A DNA stretch of 64,000 bases from positions 3,100,001 to 3,164,000 of the forward strand of contig NZ_JAPELY010000001.1 in assembly GCF_026343295.1 (NCBI RefSeq), written 5' to 3'. The DNA is from Streptomyces sp. NBC_00083. GTDB lineage: Bacteria; Actinomycetota; Actinomycetes; Streptomycetales; Streptomycetaceae. Shown here one piece after another: positions 18,377 through 26,190 of this stretch; positions within the stretch are counted from its first letter, which is position 1, and every line of letters starts with the position of its first letter. The position numbers and the translations under genes were made by a program. The notes beneath the pieces are model-generated. The model had not been told where the DNA came from. It saw only the letters and a program-made list of their open reading frames with translations, and ran no database searches.

Positions 18377-19072
18377 ATGTCCACGTCCTCGGGTCGTCAC
18401 GCCCTCGTCATCGGAGCTTCGCGGGGTCTCGGCCTCGTCCTCGTACGCGAACTCCTCGACCGGGGCTGGCACGTCATCGCCACCACACGGGAGCCGGGAG
18501 GTGGACTGCGAGCGAGCGCCGACGCCTCGGAAGGCCGGCTCTCGGTCGAGCCGCTTGAGGTGACCGACCCCGTCCAACTCGACGCACTGCGTGCCCGCCT
18601 GACGGGACGCCGGATCGACCTGCTCTTCGTGAACGCCGCGATCGACCGGGGCAACCTGCCCATATGCGAGGTCCCGACCGCCATGTTCAACGAGGTGATG
18701 ACCACCAACGCACTGAGCCCGCTGCGCGCTCTGGAGGCGCTGCGCGGACTCGTCGTACCCGGCGGGACCGTCGGGGTCATGTCCTCCGAGCAGGGCAGCA
18801 TCTCGCTCAATACGGAGGGCGGTTACGAGCTGTACAAGGCGAGCAAGGCCGCCCTCAACCAGTTGATGCGCAGCTATGCCACCCGGCACGCAGGGGACGG
18901 GCACACCAAGCTGCTCATCGACCCCGGCCACAACCGCACCCGGCTCGGCGGGCCCGACGCGCCGCTGCTGCCCGAGGAGAGCGTTCCGGCGGTCGTCGAC
19001 GTCCTCGAAGCGCAGGCCGGCGCACCGGGCCTGCAGTTCCTCGACCGCCATGGCGAGACCGTCCCCTGGTAG
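18377..19072 (+). CDS. SDR family oxidoreductase under TetR control
   Basis: 231 aa; AGGAG precedes the ATG at 18377. Cofactor motif GASRGLG near residue 14, then NAAID in place of NNAG, the catalytic Ser in VMSSEQGS, and YKASKAALN (Tyr and Lys of YxxxK). The length and motif set resemble CsgA/YbbO-like SDRs rather than ketoreductases. It is the only gene downstream of the 25-bp TetR palindrome, so it is probably induced by the ligand it acts on, perhaps a reactive carbonyl compound. Substrate not deducible. Confidence 0.9.
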   Translation: MSTSSGRHALVIGASRGLGLVLVRELLDRGWHVIATTREPGGGLRASADASEGRLSVEPLEVTDPVQLDALRARLTGRRIDLLFVNAAIDRGNLPICEVPTAMFNEVMTTNALSPLRALEALRGLVVPGGTVGVMSSEQGSISLNTEGGYELYKASKAALNQLMRSYATRHAGDGHTKLLIDPGHNRTRLGGPDAPLLPEESVPAVVDVLEAQAGAPGLQFLDRHGETVPW

Positions 19073-19128
19073 GGCCCCGGGAGCGGTGTACGGATCGGAG
19101 GGTGTCCGCCGGGCGGCCTGGTCGGCGA

Positions 19129-19503
19129 TCAGCAGGCCCACTTGTTGGACTTCATATAGTGACTCACCGAGTCGGACGTCTTGTACCCCTTCGCGATAGT
19201 CCCGGACGACCCGCGGAACTGCGTAGCCGAGAACCATTCGAAGGCGCAGGAAGCGCCGTGGTTGTACCAGGACTTGAAGGACTGGAAGACCGCGTACTTC
19301 GTCAAGTCGGCGTTTGTGCCCGCGACTTGCTGCCGATGGCCGGTGTAGTTCTGCCCCGACCAGACACAGAAGTAGGTCGAGGGGCAGTCGGCCGCGCCCT
19401 GCGGTACGGCCGCCGCGCCGGCGGCTCCCGCGCTCGCGCCCAGCAGGCCCACGGTCAGCGCGACAGCGCCGGTGACGGATGCGAGTTTCCCGGTCGTGCG
19501 CAT
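19129..19503 (-). CDS. secreted peptidase inhibitor I36 / beta-gamma-crystallin-like protein
   Basis: 124 aa with a clear Sec signal peptide: basic MRTTGK, a hydrophobic core (VTGAVALTVGLLGASAGA), and a probable cleavage after AGAAGA-A. The mature part begins DCPSTYFCVWSGQNYTG and contains four cysteines; the C-VWSxxxYxG pattern marks the streptomycete metalloproteinase-inhibitor (SMI, I36) group. Single-gene unit in opposite orientation to the SDR. Probably exported and active outside the cell as a proteinase inhibitor or small crystallin-like protein. Confidence 0.85.
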   Translation of the reverse strand: MRTTGKLASVTGAVALTVGLLGASAGAAGAAAVPQGAADCPSTYFCVWSGQNYTGHRQQVAGTNADLTKYAVFQSFKSWYNHGASCAFEWFSATQFRGSSGTIAKGYKTSDSVSHYMKSNKWAC

Positions 19504-19771
19504 GCTGCTACCTCCATGAGGATGTGTGGCCGGGGCGGGCCGCGGTGCGGTTGCTCCCTGTGCCGAGCGGAGAAGCTAGTCAGCCACCGAGAGCGAAGCA
19601 ATGCATTCCACATCAAGAGGCGCCAATGACGTGATATCAAGCCGTAAGGGCGCATAGCCAGCTCGAACGGCAGAGCGGGTTTTTCGCGACAACACGCCGC
19701 GAATGAACGCCACATGCCGTGCGATGGGTGTGGTCGGCAGGTCGGCGCCGACCACGGCGCTCACCGGGGAG

Positions 19772-20113
19772 TCAGCTGGCCTGATCCGTTCGGACGCGGG
19801 CCGGCGGCGCTGGGGGAGCTGCGCACATGTGCGGCACCGTCGAGCCCGAGTGCTCCATGGTTGCGTGCCGCTCCATCGGTGAAGATGGCCGGAGTTGGGC
19901 CTCACGCACCAGGTCACAGGTGAGCGGGAGGTGGGTGTCCGTGGTGCGCCGCATCATCCGCAGGTCCGCGTCGGCCAGTGCCGCATGGATGTGGGCGGTC
20001 GCGTCGCGGGGCACGGCGACCCGGAGGTGCCTGATGCGGGCGCCGAGCGCCGTCGGCCACGGGACGGCGTCCGAGCACGCGGCGGTGCTCAGACGCCGCT
20101 CCGCGCGGGGCAC
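19772..20113 (-). CDS. small hypothetical protein overlapping the PBP-like gene
   Basis: 113 aa if started at the GTG at 20113, overlapping the upstream gene's end by 25 bp. The first 75 codons show strong G/C bias at the third position and a plausible helical segment (ATAHIHAALADADLRMMRRTTDTHLPLTCDLVREAQ, read in pieces). The last third is Pro/Ala-rich and looks less coding. I do not recognise a family. It could be the fourth member of the peptide/PBP unit, or not a gene at all. The 268 bp between this and the I36 gene at 19504 show nothing else. Confidence 0.35.
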   Translation of the reverse strand: MPRAERRLSTAACSDAVPWPTALGARIRHLRVAVPRDATAHIHAALADADLRMMRRTTDTHLPLTCDLVREAQLRPSSPMERHATMEHSGSTVPHMCAAPPAPPARVRTDQAS

Positions 20114-21258
20114 ACGCTGCCGAGCCGTGACACCCGCCAGCCGTCCCCCAGCACACCCCCTGCGACGGTGAGCAGAGTTCCCGACCGATCGCGTACCGCG
20201 TGGGACAGGGCCGTCCCGCGCAGGGCCGGATCGGCAGTGAGGGCCTCGGCGAGGGCCGTCACCGCGGTCCGCGCACGGCGCACGGCACACATCTGCGGGT
20301 GTACGGCCCAGACCTGGTGCCCGGTGGCGGCACCGGCCAGCGCGGCGAACGACGCCAGGCCGCAGTCCAGCGGAACGAGCACGGGCCCGGCGCCCCCGAG
20401 GAACTCGGCGAGACGACGCGGCGGCACGAGCACGGCCGGTCCGGAGCCGCGGGCGTCCGACCCGAAGCCGGGATCGGTCGGTCCCGCGCCGGGGATGTCC
20501 GGCCCCGTGACCGGAAGCGTCGACCCCGCGTCGGGGGTCCGCCCCGCGCGGGGGGCGGGCGACTCCGTGCGGGATGCGACCGCCTCGGCTCGACCCCCGT
20601 TCGCCCCGGCCGGGCCCGCGCTCCCCCTGGCCAGTGCCGCCTCCGAGACGGACGCCTCCGAGACGGACGCCTCCGAGGCGGAAGCGCCCGAAGTGGCGGG
20701 CCCCGGACCGGCGGATCCCCGTGCCAGTAGGGGCGGTTCCGCTGCGGGAAGGGCGGGGAGTGCCATGGGTGCGGGCTCCGCTCCAGCGGCGGCCGGCTTC
20801 GCTCCCGGGCTTCGTGTGCGGCCCGGTCGGGAGGCGGTTCTTTCGACGTAGCGCGCCAGCGCCGCCCACTCCGGGCCCCCGTCGCCGGCCACCGTGAGTC
20901 CCGCCGCGCCCAGTGCCGCAGCGGCCTCCATGGCCGTGCGGACCAGTGCCTCTTCGTCGGGCGCCCAGCTCAGCGCGGGCGGGGCCGCCGGAACGAAGGG
21001 CAGCAGACAGGGCAGACCCGCCGCCGCGTAAACGGGCAGCGCCTCGCGGGTGCGCGCCGGGTCGCTGTGTCCGACCACCGCCACATGGCCGTCGCCCGCG
21101 ATGGCCTCCGCCACACCCAGTGTCTCGTCGTGCACGTGCCATTCGGCTGCGTCCGGCCACGTGGCCCGCACCCGGTCCACCTCGCCGAGCAGAACCGTTC
21201 CCCAGACCGTGCGCGGCCCGGTCAGCGGGGCGACGACGGCGATGCTCGGACGCTGCAC
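20089..21258 (-). CDS. cytoplasmic periplasmic-binding-protein-like protein (split type-1 PBP fold)
   Basis: 389 aa. Residues 1-135 read as one lobe of a type-1 (Leu/Ile/Val-binding) substrate-binding protein: SIAVVAPLTGPRTVWG, GVAEAIAGDGHVAVVGHSD, LPVYAAAGLPCLLPFVPA. A low-complexity linker of about 120 residues rich in Ala, Ser, Glu and Pro follows (with repeated SEAS units). The C-terminal 100 residues look like the missing second lobe (AVLVPPRRLAEFLG, GPVLVPLDCGLASFAALAG). There is no signal peptide or lipobox, so unlike ABC transporter receptors it should stay in the cytoplasm. It starts 4 bp downstream of the small peptide gene and is certainly co-transcribed with it. A ligand-sensing role is likely; the ligand is unknown. 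Confidence 0.6.
   Translation of the reverse strand: MQRPSIAVVAPLTGPRTVWGTVLLGEVDRVRATWPDAAEWHVHDETLGVAEAIAGDGHVAVVGHSDPARTREALPVYAAAGLPCLLPFVPAAPPALSWAPDEEALVRTAMEAAAALGAAGLTVAGDGGPEWAALARYVERTASRPGRTRSPGAKPAAAGAEPAPMALPALPAAEPPLLARGSAGPGPATSGASASEASVSEASVSEAALARGSAGPAGANGGRAEAVASRTESPAPRAGRTPDAGSTLPVTGPDIPGAGPTDPGFGSDARGSGPAVLVPPRRLAEFLGGAGPVLVPLDCGLASFAALAGAATGHQVWAVHPQMCAVRRARTAVTALAEALTADPALRGTALSHAVRDRSGTLLTVAGGVLGDGWRVSRLGSVCPARSGV
20638..20682 (-). repeat. 15-bp tandem repeat, three copies, inside PBP-like gene linker
   Basis: Three consecutive copies of CGCCTCCGAGACGGA (the third with one change, GGCGGA). Being 15 bp, each copy adds five residues (S-V-S-E-A type) to the disordered linker without shifting frame. 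Likely to vary in copy number among strains. Confidence 0.8.
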
Positions 21259-21262
21259 CGGT

Positions 21263-21532
21263 TCAGCCCCAGATGAAGGAGTCGCTGCTGTTCACGGGCG
21301 CGGCCGCCCGCACAGCCGCGGAGGCGGACCCGGCGTCGGCCGTCCCGCCGAGGACGAGCACGGCGGCGCAGGCCGCGACGGACGCGGCGGCGGCAACCCG
21401 GATGATCCGCGTGCGGCGCGCGGGCGCCGCGGCAGTCGGCACGACGGATGCGACGGCGGCCGGAGCGGCCGTCGTGGACGAGGCGGTGGCCGCGGTGGAA
21501 GCGATGGGTGTCGAGGCGACGAAGGCAGACAT
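21263..21532 (-). CDS. 89-aa membrane-anchored small protein with aromatic C-terminal tail
   Basis: 89 aa; AGGGGG lies 6-7 bases before the ATG. Layout: an Ala/Thr/Ser-rich cytoplasmic leader (about residues 1-38), a positive patch RRTRIIR, one hydrophobic helix (VAAAASVAACAAVLVLGG), a small-residue stretch that could be a signal-peptidase site (ADAGSASA-A), and a short tail ending NSSDSFIWG at the stop. This looks like a precursor from which a C-terminal peptide of roughly 12-20 residues could be released outside. It is divergent from a LuxR-type regulator and 4 bp upstream of the PBP-like gene. No modification enzyme is adjacent, so a plain peptide signal seems more likely than a RiPP. Confidence 0.65.
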   Translation of the reverse strand: MSAFVASTPIASTAATASSTTAAPAAVASVVPTAAAPARRTRIIRVAAAASVAACAAVLVLGGTADAGSASAAVRAAAPVNSSDSFIWG

Positions 21533-21722
21533 TCGGGTTCCCCCTGGAAGCGATCGGTCGGTGTGTGATCAGCATCTCCCGGAGGCCCATCAGCCGCTAT
21601 GCGCAAGGGAGTTCCGGGACCGGACATGGCCAGAGGCGGACGTACCACCCGCACATCCCGTCCGTATTCCGGACGGTGCTGTCCCACGGAGCAGAATCAT
21701 TTTTAAGATCACCGAAGGAGGA

Positions 21723-21737
21723 GCTCCCCTGGGGAGC
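21723..21737. promoter_or_regulatory. inverted repeat in divergent LuxR/peptide promoter region
   Basis: GCTCCCC-T-GGGGAGC, a perfect 7-bp-arm dyad about 85 bp before the chosen LuxR start and 190 bp before the peptide gene, inside their 291-bp shared gap. AT-rich TCATTTTTAAGATC lies just left of it at 21699-21712. Either an operator for the LuxR-type regulator or a leader hairpin. Confidence 0.4.
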
Positions 21738-21823
21738 AGCCGACGGAATGGGGGCGGACAGGAGTGGACGGACGGCCTGACACACGCACGGACACGCGCG
21801 CGGAGACGCGCAGGGGGACGCCC

Positions 21824-22840
21824 GTGGACGCCCGCGCGAGAGCGCAGGATCTCTATCGGATCGCCCTCGACGACGCCGCGTGGAAGCCGGAAGCCCTCAC
21901 CGAGGACCGGGGATGGAGCGGTACGGAGTTCGCCGAGGCGCTCCAACTCCTGGGCAGGCTCGGCCTGTTCGTGCCGTCGCCCGACACCCGCAACGGCTGG
22001 ACGGCACTGGCCCCCGACACCGCGCTGCGCAACCTCCTCCTCGAAGAGGAGAAGCACACCGGCGCGCTGCTCGGCGCCGTACAGCAGACGCGGTCCGCGC
22101 TCGCACAGGTCGTCGCCGACTTCCAGCCCGTACACGCCCGCGAGCTGTCCTCCGTCCAGATGGAGGTGGTGACGGGCGCCGCCAACGTGTCGGCCGCCCT
22201 GGAGGACGCCTCGCAGCGCGTGGAGAACGAGGTCCTGTCCCTCCACCCCGGCCGCGCCCTGCCCGCCGAAATGGTCGAGGCGGGCCTCGAAAGGGACCGC
22301 CTCGCGCTCGACCGCGGCGTACGCATCCGCACGATCCACCTGGGTTCGGCCGCCGCGGTTCCGCACATGGCGGCCTATCTGCGCCGGCTGGGCGGGGCCG
22401 GCGCCCAGGTCCGCACCGCGCACACGCTGCCGCTGCGGCTCATCGTGGTGGACCGCTCCCTGGCGATCGTGCCGGCCCCGCAGCTCGCGGACGGAGGGAT
22501 CGCCGCGGTGGTCCTGCGCAGCGAGACGCTGGTCGATGTGTTCCGCGGGATCTTCGAGCACTGCTGGGCGGGGGCGAGCGTGCTGCCGGAGACGGCGGGC
22601 GGCGGCGATCTCGGCGACGGCGCGGACGAGGACGGCGCCGAGTGGCGGCCCACCGGACGCCACCGCGAACTGGTCCGGATGCTCGCCGGGGGACTGACGG
22701 ACGAGGCGATGGCCCGCAAGCTCGGGATCTCCGAGCGCACGGTCCGTCGCCTCGTCTCCGAGCTGACCGAACGGCTAGGCGCGGACAGCCGTTTCCAGGC
22801 CGGCGTCAGCGCCGTCCGCCTCGGATGGCTGGACGACTGA
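21824..22840 (+). CDS. TrmB/LuxR-type helix-turn-helix transcriptional regulator
   Basis: 338 aa from the GTG at 21824, preferred because AGGGGG precedes it; a GTG at 21764 would add 20 Arg/Thr-rich residues. The N-terminal about 90 residues look like a TrmB-type winged helix (AQDLYRIALDD...LLGRLGLFVPS, then LRNLLLEEEKHT). The middle is an effector-binding region, and the C-terminus is a GerE/LuxR-like HTH (LTDEAMARKLGISERTVRRLVSELTERLGA). There is no receiver domain, so it is not a two-component regulator. It is divergent from the small-peptide/PBP-like pair, the obvious target. Its 3' end overlaps the convergent EamA gene by 66 bp. Confidence 0.85.
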   Translation: MDARARAQDLYRIALDDAAWKPEALTEDRGWSGTEFAEALQLLGRLGLFVPSPDTRNGWTALAPDTALRNLLLEEEKHTGALLGAVQQTRSALAQVVADFQPVHARELSSVQMEVVTGAANVSAALEDASQRVENEVLSLHPGRALPAEMVEAGLERDRLALDRGVRIRTIHLGSAAAVPHMAAYLRRLGGAGAQVRTAHTLPLRLIVVDRSLAIVPAPQLADGGIAAVVLRSETLVDVFRGIFEHCWAGASVLPETAGGGDLGDGADEDGAEWRPTGRHRELVRMLAGGLTDEAMARKLGISERTVRRLVSELTERLGADSRFQAGVSAVRLGWLDD

Positions 22841-23821
22841 CGCGTCCGGCGGGGATGCCTGCGCGGCGTCCCCCGACCGCCCCCCAGGCGCCATCACCTC
22901 ATCGGTGTCCGGCGTCTCGCGTTCCCGTGGTGCCGCCGTCCGCCCCCATGCGGTGCCCGCGAGGACGAGCAGCGCGCCCAGGAACCCCAGCCATCCCGGC
23001 CGGTCGCCGGCGAGAGCGATGCCCACGACCGCGGCCCACACGGGCTCCGTGCCGAGCAGCAGACTGACCCGCGAGGGAGACGTGCGGCGCACGGCCCACA
23101 TCTGCACGAAGAAGGCGAACAGGGTGCAGAACGCCGACAGGTACAGCAGCCCCAGCCACTCGCCGGCGCCGAAGTCCGCGGCGGCCGCCCACGGGGTGCC
23201 GCCGGTCCCCGGCGCCGCCGAGAGCACTGCGAACACCCCGACGGCGCTGCCGAGTTGGACCGTCGTCAACGACAGGGCGTCCGCGCCCCGCACCGATCGC
23301 AGCCGGGACATCGCCAGGACGTGGACGGTACGGGCGACGGCCGCGCCCAGCATCAGGAGATCACCGAGCGACGGGCTGGTGAAGCCGGCGCCCTGCGTCA
23401 GGAGCACCACGCCGAGCACGGAGAGCCCGGCGGCCGCGAGGAACGACCGGGACAGCGGTGTACGCCGCAGCCGGCTCTCCGCGACGGGCGTGAAGATCAT
23501 GGTGAGGCTGATGATGAGCCCGGCGTTGGTCGCCGAGGTCTGCACGACTCCGTACGTCTCCAGGAGGAAGATCCCGGAGAGGATCAGGCCGAGCAGCCCG
23601 GCCCCGCCGAGCTGGGGGCGGCTCAGGGCCCGCAGCCTGCGCCATCCGGCGACGACCAGCACCGGAAGGACCACCGCGAAGCGCAGCACGAGGACCGCCA
23701 GCACGGTGTGGGTGGTCGTGACGCCCTTGGCGGCGAGATAACTGGAGCCCCACACCACGGCGACCAGCAGGACGGGCAGATCGGTCAACCAGGCCCGGCG
23801 GGCCGCGGTGGTGGTGGTCAT
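22775..23821 (-). CDS. EamA/DMT family exporter
   Basis: 348 aa with ten hydrophobic helices in two EamA repeats (WGSSYLAAKGV start of repeat one; SPSLGDLLMLGAAVARTVHVLAMSRLR start of repeat two; PVWAAVVGIALAGDRPGWLGFLGALLVLAG end). RhtA-type members export amino acids. It is the last gene of the operon argininosuccinate-synthase-like, 2OG-Fe dioxygenase, EamA (33-bp gap), and probably exports that operon's product. The final 40 residues are hydrophilic and lie partly in the overlap with the convergent LuxR-type gene, so its C-terminus and that gene's C-terminus constrain one another. Confidence 0.85.
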   Translation of the reverse strand: MTTTTAARRAWLTDLPVLLVAVVWGSSYLAAKGVTTTHTVLAVLVLRFAVVLPVLVVAGWRRLRALSRPQLGGAGLLGLILSGIFLLETYGVVQTSATNAGLIISLTMIFTPVAESRLRRTPLSRSFLAAAGLSVLGVVLLTQGAGFTSPSLGDLLMLGAAVARTVHVLAMSRLRSVRGADALSLTTVQLGSAVGVFAVLSAAPGTGGTPWAAAADFGAGEWLGLLYLSAFCTLFAFFVQMWAVRRTSPSRVSLLLGTEPVWAAVVGIALAGDRPGWLGFLGALLVLAGTAWGRTAAPRERETPDTDEVMAPGGRSGDAAQASPPDASVVQPSEADGADAGLETAVRA

Positions 23822-23854
23822 CGGGGACTCCTCGACAGGGGGAACGGTCGCTGC

Positions 23855-24583
23855 TCAGAGCGCGGTGTAGGCGATCACCAGGACGTCACGGTGGGCGGCG
23901 AGCCCGGCGTCCACGGGCCGCACCGGCGTCACCGAGTGAAGGGTGCGCCGGTCGTCGCCGAGCAGCAGGTCGCCGGGCTCGGAGAGCGTGGTGGTGAGCA
24001 GGTGCTCGCCCTCGTCGGTGTAGACGCCGCTCTCGCCGCCGGTGACGTTGGTCCGGCCGATCATGAGCGAGGTGATGAAGGTGACGCCGTCGCGGTGCCG
24101 TCCCTCGGGCGCCGGCTGGCCCGTCTGACCCGCGGAGGCGCTGATGCGGTACGGGTGGAGCTTCACGTTCCAGGCGGCGGTGCCGTCCACGGCGGTGAAG
24201 ACACGGCCGAGTTCGACCAGCACCGAGCGCAGCAGTGCGTCGCCCGCGAAGGCGTCGGTCAGCGGGTCGAAGACGCGCTCCACGCCGCCGTTGAGCGGGT
24301 TGATCTCCGACTCCTGGCGGTACGGGGCGTGCGGCAGCAGGGTGAGCGCACCGGCCGCCGGGTCGAGCTCGAACTGGCCGTAGCGGCGGAAGCGGTAGGT
24401 GCCACCGTCGGCCATGTGCGTATCGAGGGTCAGCTCGTCCCAGTGCGCGGCGAAGCGCGCCCAGTCGGTCGCGTCGACTCCGACGAGGGAGGACAGCTCG
24501 GCCGCGGGCATCAGGTGACCGCCCGCCCCGGTAAGGGCGTTGACGGCGGCGACGGCCACGGGGTGGGCAACGGCAGTGGTCAT
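23855..24583 (-). CDS. 2OG-Fe(II) dioxygenase of the BsmA/IDO amino-acid hydroxylase family
   Basis: 242 aa, the normal length for this family. The iron triad is visible: His163 and Asp165 (GRHRDGV) and distal His216 (RRTLHSVTP); Arg222 may hold 2-oxoglutarate. These positions match those of the Bacillus L-isoleucine 4-hydroxylase (IDO) group (PF10014), and the motifs INPLNGG, WNVKLHPYR and GGESGVYTDEG fit that family. It hydroxylates a free aliphatic amino acid in known cases (Ile, Leu, Met, Arg-like). GGAG precedes the ATG. The gene lies between an ATP-dependent ligase-like gene and an EamA exporter, so the hydroxylated amino acid is probably joined to a second molecule and exported. Confidence 0.85.
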   Translation of the reverse strand: MTTAVAHPVAVAAVNALTGAGGHLMPAAELSSLVGVDATDWARFAAHWDELTLDTHMADGGTYRFRRYGQFELDPAAGALTLLPHAPYRQESEINPLNGGVERVFDPLTDAFAGDALLRSVLVELGRVFTAVDGTAAWNVKLHPYRISASAGQTGQPAPEGRHRDGVTFITSLMIGRTNVTGGESGVYTDEGEHLLTTTLSEPGDLLLGDDRRTLHSVTPVRPVDAGLAAHRDVLVIAYTAL

Positions 24584-24683
24584 GGAAGTGCTCCGTAGGC
24601 GTAGACAAGAAAGGAAGAAGGGGGTGGCGGGCGGCGGGGCCGCCCAGGACCGGTCCGGGGCGTCGGGCCCTCGCGGGACCGGG

Positions 24684-25892
24684 TCAGGCCGCCGCGAGGA
24701 CCGTTTCCGTCGTGCGCGTGAACGGCGCCGACTCGGCGGCGATGGCCTGGTCCTCCCAGGCCTCGCGGTCGCGCAGGTAGAGCGGGCGCCCCGCGGTGAT
24801 GGAGCGCGTGTCGGCGCCGCCGGTGCGCAGCCGCCAGGTCACGGTGCCGGTGGTGCGGGACGCGCACGCGTCCATGAACGTCTGGACGGCGAGCCGGAGT
24901 TCACCGAACCAGCGGCCTTCGAGGGCCTCGCGCGTCCACACCTGCTCCAGGCCCCGCTTCTCGCGGATCAGCTCGGCTTCGAGGCAGGCGCTCTCGACGT
25001 GCCGGTAGCTGCTGAGCAGCAGCCAGGCCGCGGGCATCTCGCGGATCTCCAGGACCTTCTCGCCGTGATCGAGGTGTTCGAGACCGGAGTAGCGTCCGAG
25101 GCCGTACGCGCCGACGCGCCGGTTGAGGCGGTCGACGAGCTCCGTCAGGGCGAGCCGCTCCCCGTCGAGGGCTACGGGCAGGCCGTGCTCGAAGGTGACC
25201 GTCAGCTCATCGGTCTCGCCCGGCGCGGCGGTCGGCCGGCTCCAGGCGTACATCTCCTCGGGCACCTCGTGGTGCTCGGGGTCGTCGAGGATGCCCGACT
25301 CGAACTCGCGGCACCACAGGTTCGAGTCGCCGCTGACGATGCGCCCGGCGAGCAGATCGATGCCTGCGGAGCGCAGCTCGACGAGCTTGTCGTCGCGGGT
25401 GACGGGGTCCAGGTCGTACGGGCTGCCGAACGCGCCCCGGTACCCGAGGAGCCGCAGGGCGCCGTTGAGCCGGCGCAGGGTGTTCTGCGAGCGGTTGGCG
25501 GTGTGCAGGACGGCCTGGGCGCCGAGCGAGTGCGCCAGCTCGACAGCGCTGTGGGCGATGAGCGGGCGGCTGAGCGTGGAGCTCACCGGGTGGATGCCGA
25601 GGTAGACGGCCTGGGCGGCGATCGCCGGTGCGACGTACCGGTTGGCGAACTCCTCGCGCCGGTCCAGGATGTGGATCGTGGCGCCGAGCGCCTGGGCGAC
25701 CTGCCGCTTGTAGGTGCTGGACTCGTCCTCACCGATGTCGACGCTCACGGCGTGTACGTCGCGCACGCCCATCCGACGCAGTCTCAGCAGCAGGTACGAG
25801 CTGTCCAGACCGCCGCTGAACAGGGTCACGACGGGGCGGGTGGGATCGAGCTCTTCGAGCTGCGAGAAGGAACGTATGAGCGCGGGACGCAT
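24684..25892 (-). CDS. argininosuccinate-synthase-like ATP-pyrophosphatase
   Basis: 402 aa from the ATG at 25892 (GAGAGG before it). The PP-loop SGGLDSS is at 26-32, followed by the VSVDIGEDE region that binds the adenylate, and later HTANRSQNTLRRLNGAL, which resembles the AHG(C/S)TGKGNDQxRFE citrulline-aspartate loop of argininosuccinate synthase but is altered. The C-terminal third is diverged. Because the canonical citrulline/aspartate residues are not kept, it is probably a pathway-specific ligase that joins an amino donor to a carbonyl or ureido group, not housekeeping argG. First gene of the operon with the 2OG-Fe dioxygenase and EamA exporter (100-bp gap to the dioxygenase). Confidence 0.75.
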   Translation of the reverse strand: MRPALIRSFSQLEELDPTRPVVTLFSGGLDSSYLLLRLRRMGVRDVHAVSVDIGEDESSTYKRQVAQALGATIHILDRREEFANRYVAPAIAAQAVYLGIHPVSSTLSRPLIAHSAVELAHSLGAQAVLHTANRSQNTLRRLNGALRLLGYRGAFGSPYDLDPVTRDDKLVELRSAGIDLLAGRIVSGDSNLWCREFESGILDDPEHHEVPEEMYAWSRPTAAPGETDELTVTFEHGLPVALDGERLALTELVDRLNRRVGAYGLGRYSGLEHLDHGEKVLEIREMPAAWLLLSSYRHVESACLEAELIREKRGLEQVWTREALEGRWFGELRLAVQTFMDACASRTTGTVTWRLRTGGADTRSITAGRPLYLRDREAWEDQAIAAESAPFTRTTETVLAAA

Positions 25893-26077
25893 GGCCTCTC
25901 CAACCTCTGCACTGTTCACACGTCAGAGAATTCCGCCTCCACGAGCCCCGGACAACGCTTTCCCCCCGGCCACGCCCGGCCATGGCCGGACCCGGAAACG
26001 GCAGGGACCGACCGCGCAACGGCGCGCGGAAAGCGGGTGGAAAGCGGGTGGACAGCCTGAGCGCGGACCGGAAACGG

Positions 26078-26112
26078 CTCGGAGCGGCCCCGAAAGTCGG
26101 GACCGCTCCGAG
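26078..26112 (-). terminator. strong hairpin terminator downstream of Aur1-like gene
   Basis: CTCGGAGCGG...CCGCTCCGAG with an inner CCCGA/TCGGG stem: a 16-bp stem interrupted by one mismatch and capped by AAG. It sits 79-113 bp past the stop of the PAP2/Aur1-like gene and before the argininosuccinate-synthase-like operon, separating the two units. Just left of it, the 12-bp unit GGAAAGCGGGTG is repeated twice in tandem (from 26037). Confidence 0.75.
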
Positions 26113-26190
26113 CGGTGAAGGGGGCCGGCCCGCAGGGGCCGTGGAGTGCGGGAGCGCTCCGTCGGGCCGGGGCCCGCGGCGCGCCACGGC

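Noticed and set aside
21263-21532. Precursor of a modified (RiPP) peptide
   Set aside because: No lanthionine, lasso, radical-SAM, YcaO or PEARL enzyme and no peptidase/transporter in the neighbourhood; kept only as a possible unmodified signal peptide.
24684-25892. Housekeeping argininosuccinate synthase (argG)
   Set aside because: PP-loop is kept, but the citrulline/aspartate loop is altered and the gene is in an operon with a hydroxylase and exporter, not with arg genes.
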